DNA from: Moringa oleifera
Lineage: Eukaryota; Streptophyta; Magnoliopsida; Brassicales; Moringaceae
NCBI GenBank assembly: GCA_021397835.1
Contig: JAJFZO010000356.1
Coordinates: 434,001 to 498,000 of the forward strand
Length of the DNA: 64,000 nt
Direction of reading: 5' to 3'
Below, one piece after another: positions 61,391 to 64,000 of the stretch. Position 1 is the first letter of the stretch; each line of letters opens with the position of its first letter. Both the position numbers and the translations under genes were made by a program. The notes beneath the pieces were generated by a model. That model worked only from the letters and a program-made list of their open reading frames with translations, was not told the origin of the DNA and searched no databases.

Positions 61391-62989
61391 AGACATGATT
61401 TTGTATGATGGTGACATACCGAATCATCGATCCATTGATCATTGACCTCAAATGTGCGAAACCACTCGATACTGAAGAATAACCAATATGTACATTGCGA
61501 CTGCATTAAAGAAGTCAGTTTGTTATTTTTATGATATTTATAAAGAAAATATATGATATCTATTAAAAAAAATTATATATAAGTTAACTCACTATGACAT
61601 TGATGATCCCTTCATAAACGCTTCATATTCATTACATATGTCTTCATTCAGCTGCAACTTTGAATCAATCATTTACTCGGACCTAGCTCATTTATGTTCA
61701 GTGGGGTCGACATATGGACTACATAACTGTCTTGACCGCTTACGCGTCCTACAAACTGGTATCACATTATCTTTCCTTGGTGGAACGGTCGCTAAGTCCG
61801 CTAAACATGCCACAGCCTCTCTTTCAGCCTCAACGACTTCATTTCCATCCCCTACGTGCTCACTCCTAACCTCTCTTACATTAATAAGTTCTTGAGAATA
61901 TTGGCCATGAGCAGCTGAAGGGTGGGCACTGGAAGTTGCATCATTACCACTCTACAACAGACGAAAAGTTAAGTTTGTAATGAATTATATTGTAATGAAA
62001 CTTATGATCTTGTACAAAAATAAGGATAAAATTACCTCATTTTGGCGTGTGCCAGTCTCAGTGCATGTAGAATCTCGATCAGAGGAGACAACTTGTTATA
62101 GTGCATGTTTGATAAAGTATACGGAAATCATAAGCTCGATGTGATTACTCAATATTCTTGCATTCATGAGATTTACCTTCGCCTTTAAGTCATTGAGACG
62201 ATGGTGAATCTCAGTATCTTTCTCTACGCTCTTAGTCTGTGATCTCTCAGCTTGGGATTCTTTACCCATAGCTGCAGTTCTCGTTCTCGTATTCTCTACC
62301 CTAACCTTCTCCCTGAAATCTGTATGTGTCCTCTCCTCTTGTTCTCCTCCAACATCCTCCCTTCCATCTCCCTCTATATCTTCAACCTCAACCTCATCCT
62401 CATCCTCATCACCATCCTCATCTCTTAGTCGTGAAGTAGCATTATGTCTAGATCGTCGCTACATTTAATCATCGATCAAACAAATTAATTAGTCATCAAT
62501 TAAAAAATTAAATAATAAAAACATAATATACATATATATATATATATTAACATATAACTAATATTAATTAAATATTATAAGATTTTGTATATATTGTCTA
62601 TCTTTGATAAGGCAAGCAATTTTGTAGGATTTTTTCTTCTTGTAGCCATGAAATTCTTATCATCCTCATCTTTTTCACTGGTCGAAGCATTGCTATGCTT
62701 ATTGAGCCGATGCTGTTTTGTTGCACCAAGACGCAGAGGCAACACGCTCTCATCAATTCCCAAGTAATATGAGGCTTCACATTCAGTAGGAGTCGGCTCA
62801 AGTTTGACCTTCACTACCATCTAAAACAATAATCAAATGTTAATTCAAATAACAATTTTTATAAATAAAAGTACTTACATATTAATAATTTTAAAATTAT
62901 AAAAAATATAACTAAAAATGTGCAAATGGTGTCACGAAAGTTTAAATTGAAATGAATTTAGACTTTAAAAGATGTCACGTAAATAGTAA

Positions 62990-63122
62990 AACTTGGCATG
63001 AAATGGTGAATCTTGGCACGAAATGGTGAATCTTGGCACGAAAATGGTGAATCATGGCATGGAATGGTGAATCTTGACATGAAATAGTTAATCTTGGTAC
63101 GAATATGATAAATCTTGACACG
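62990..63122. repeat. Minisatellite, unit about 21 bases
   Basis: Six units of the type 'cttggcacgaaatggtgaat', in the intron between the second and third visible exons of the Ulp1-like gene. It shares the CACGAAAT core with the 60889-61390 array. Confidence 0.85.
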
Positions 63123-64000
63123 TTTATGGAAAAAAAAAAAACAAAGACTTCACTATTGTTATAATGATTTCTAAGTATTGTCACGATAGTGTGAATGATG
63201 CAATGAAATAATATATTGCATATGAATTCAATCAATAATGATACGAATTTAAACGTACCTTATTTGTAAAAATTCTCTTACAGTGGCCATTATGTGGCTT
63301 ATGATCAAATTTTTACCAATAAATTCTAGACAATGGTGATCTTACTATTCGTGTGGCACGCTGCTTCGTGCTAGGTATCACCTCAAATGCAAAAATCTTA
63401 GAATAAAAATATAAGTTAGGTATTGCAAAGTCTTTGAAAAAGTAAATAAAAACATAAAAATAAATAAAAATAGATACCAATAAGTTTAATACCTGTAGTG
63501 CCCATATAAAATCAAATATGTTGTATGATAATTCTCCACGTTGAGTATTTCGAATGGTTAGAGCGTTTTTGAAATACTTCAATGAGTTACAGTAGACTAA
63601 GGTACCCCAGGGAAAGCTATTGAATGCTTCTAAATTATCAACAAGATGAAAATGCCACTGGGGGATATGTTGTCGCTCATCACTACCTTTGATGAAGGCA
63701 TTGAGTAAGTAAACCAATGCAAGCTTTACTGCATCATCGGAATCTTCATCAAATTCTCCTTCAAGTAGTTTTGACTTAACAGAACTAGTGATAACCTTGT
63801 TCTTCCCATCAAAATACTTAGCATGGATGCCAAACTGATTTAGTGCAATCAAATTTGTGTCTGGTAGCTCTTCAAATCTCAACCCGGTGATTAAACAAAA
63901 TTTTTTCTTATCAAAACGTACTTCGTGCTTTCCAAGTCGAAACCACATTTCTTCATCATTAGGTTGCTCATTCTGTCGAAGTAGTAAATTGTGGACGATT

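Larger units (their letters stand above)
55011..64000. mobile_element. Large MULE (Mutator-like element) with Ulp1-like cargo, right end outside window
   Basis: The left end starts about 55011-55013 with 'gagaaaattggtaaaaatgg', which looks like a MULE terminal inverted repeat; similarity with the 8-kb duplication stops just there. Inside: five 162-165-base subterminal repeats, two 146-base repeats, a MURA-type transposase (+), repeat-rich DNA, and a DUF1985/Ulp1-like protease gene (-). The pairing of a MULE transposase with a C48-type protease is known from plant Kaonashi-type MULEs. The right inverted repeat and the target duplication are outside the window, so the right limit is not seen. 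Confidence 0.85.
59952..64000 (-). pseudogene. DUF1985 and Ulp1-like (C48) protease gene of the MULE, broken, 5' end outside window
   Basis: Minus-strand exons, 5' to 3': 63493-64000 (DUF1985: MWFRLGKHEVRF, FCLITGLRFEELPD; starts beyond the edge), 63317-63396 (AFEVIPSTK), about 62598-62820, an acidic exon about 62170-62460, about 61620-61960 (RKRSRQLCSPYVDPT), 61420-61500 (IEWFRTFEVNDQWIDDS), 60743-60838 (HINAYLHLLRKRRKEF), about 60480-60640 (PPWHIVNK), 60138-60401 (SGAHWLIVVIDMQKF) and 59952-60045 (GNCGPHMLYAIEHF). Most have proper splice sites. Ulp1-type proteases cleave SUMO-like proteins using His, Asp and Cys. His (60369-60371) and Cys (60036-60038) are present, but the Asp of the usual YDS is Asn (60318-60320). 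Stops lie in the SPYVDPT exon (two), the PPWHIV exon and after the His motif. Inactive as it stands. Confidence 0.85.

Noticed and set aside
1..64000. tRNA, rRNA or other structured RNA genes
   Set aside because: I looked for tRNA-like box A/B patterns and conserved RNA motifs by eye and saw none I could support; this was not a computed search.

Overview
This is a window of an AT-rich eudicot plant nuclear genome. Three things show it: GT-AG introns, a cluster of malectin-like/LRR receptor kinases (LRR-RLK subfamily I, the group that holds Arabidopsis IOS1 and FRK1/SIRK), and plant-type Ty1/copia and MULE transposons. Species cannot be read from the sequence.

Layout. The window opens in the 3' flank of an RLK gene whose body lies to the left. 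1-8047 is non-coding and is repeated, nearly base for base, at 46949-55007, so the window covers about one 47-kb tandem unit. Next come a broken RLK (8089-11965) with a small copia inserted in intron 1; an intron-1 relic (about 12440-12545); an RLK intact through its ectodomain, membrane segment and kinase N-lobe but cut in the kinase by a truncated copia (14482-19629); a stray last exon with a duplicated 3' flank (22530-22917); a minus-strand copia with both LTRs (23833-29489); and an eroded first exon (29490-29835).

The one RLK that looks complete runs from 34472 to 46883. Its 14 exons join in frame to 905 codons plus stop and keep all the kinase motifs I looked for. One intron carries a copia (37675-44679) into which a second copia (38982-43192) has inserted. 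The LRR exon beside that intron exists twice, giving one LRR more than the sister copy.

From about 55011 to the right edge lies part of a large MULE: subterminal tandem repeats, a degenerate MURA-type transposase on the + strand (56566-59185), and a broken DUF1985/Ulp1-like C48 protease gene on the - strand (59952 to the edge). It interrupts the second copy of the 8-kb block just where the first copy leads into an RLK first exon, so another RLK probably lies past the right edge.

The working content is therefore one candidate surface receptor kinase, one potentially expressed truncated receptor, and a record of repeated duplication, deletion and transposon insertion. Exon boundaries come from comparing the paralogues and splice sites by eye. 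TE boundaries come from LTR pairs, target-site duplications and empty sites in paralogues where these exist.
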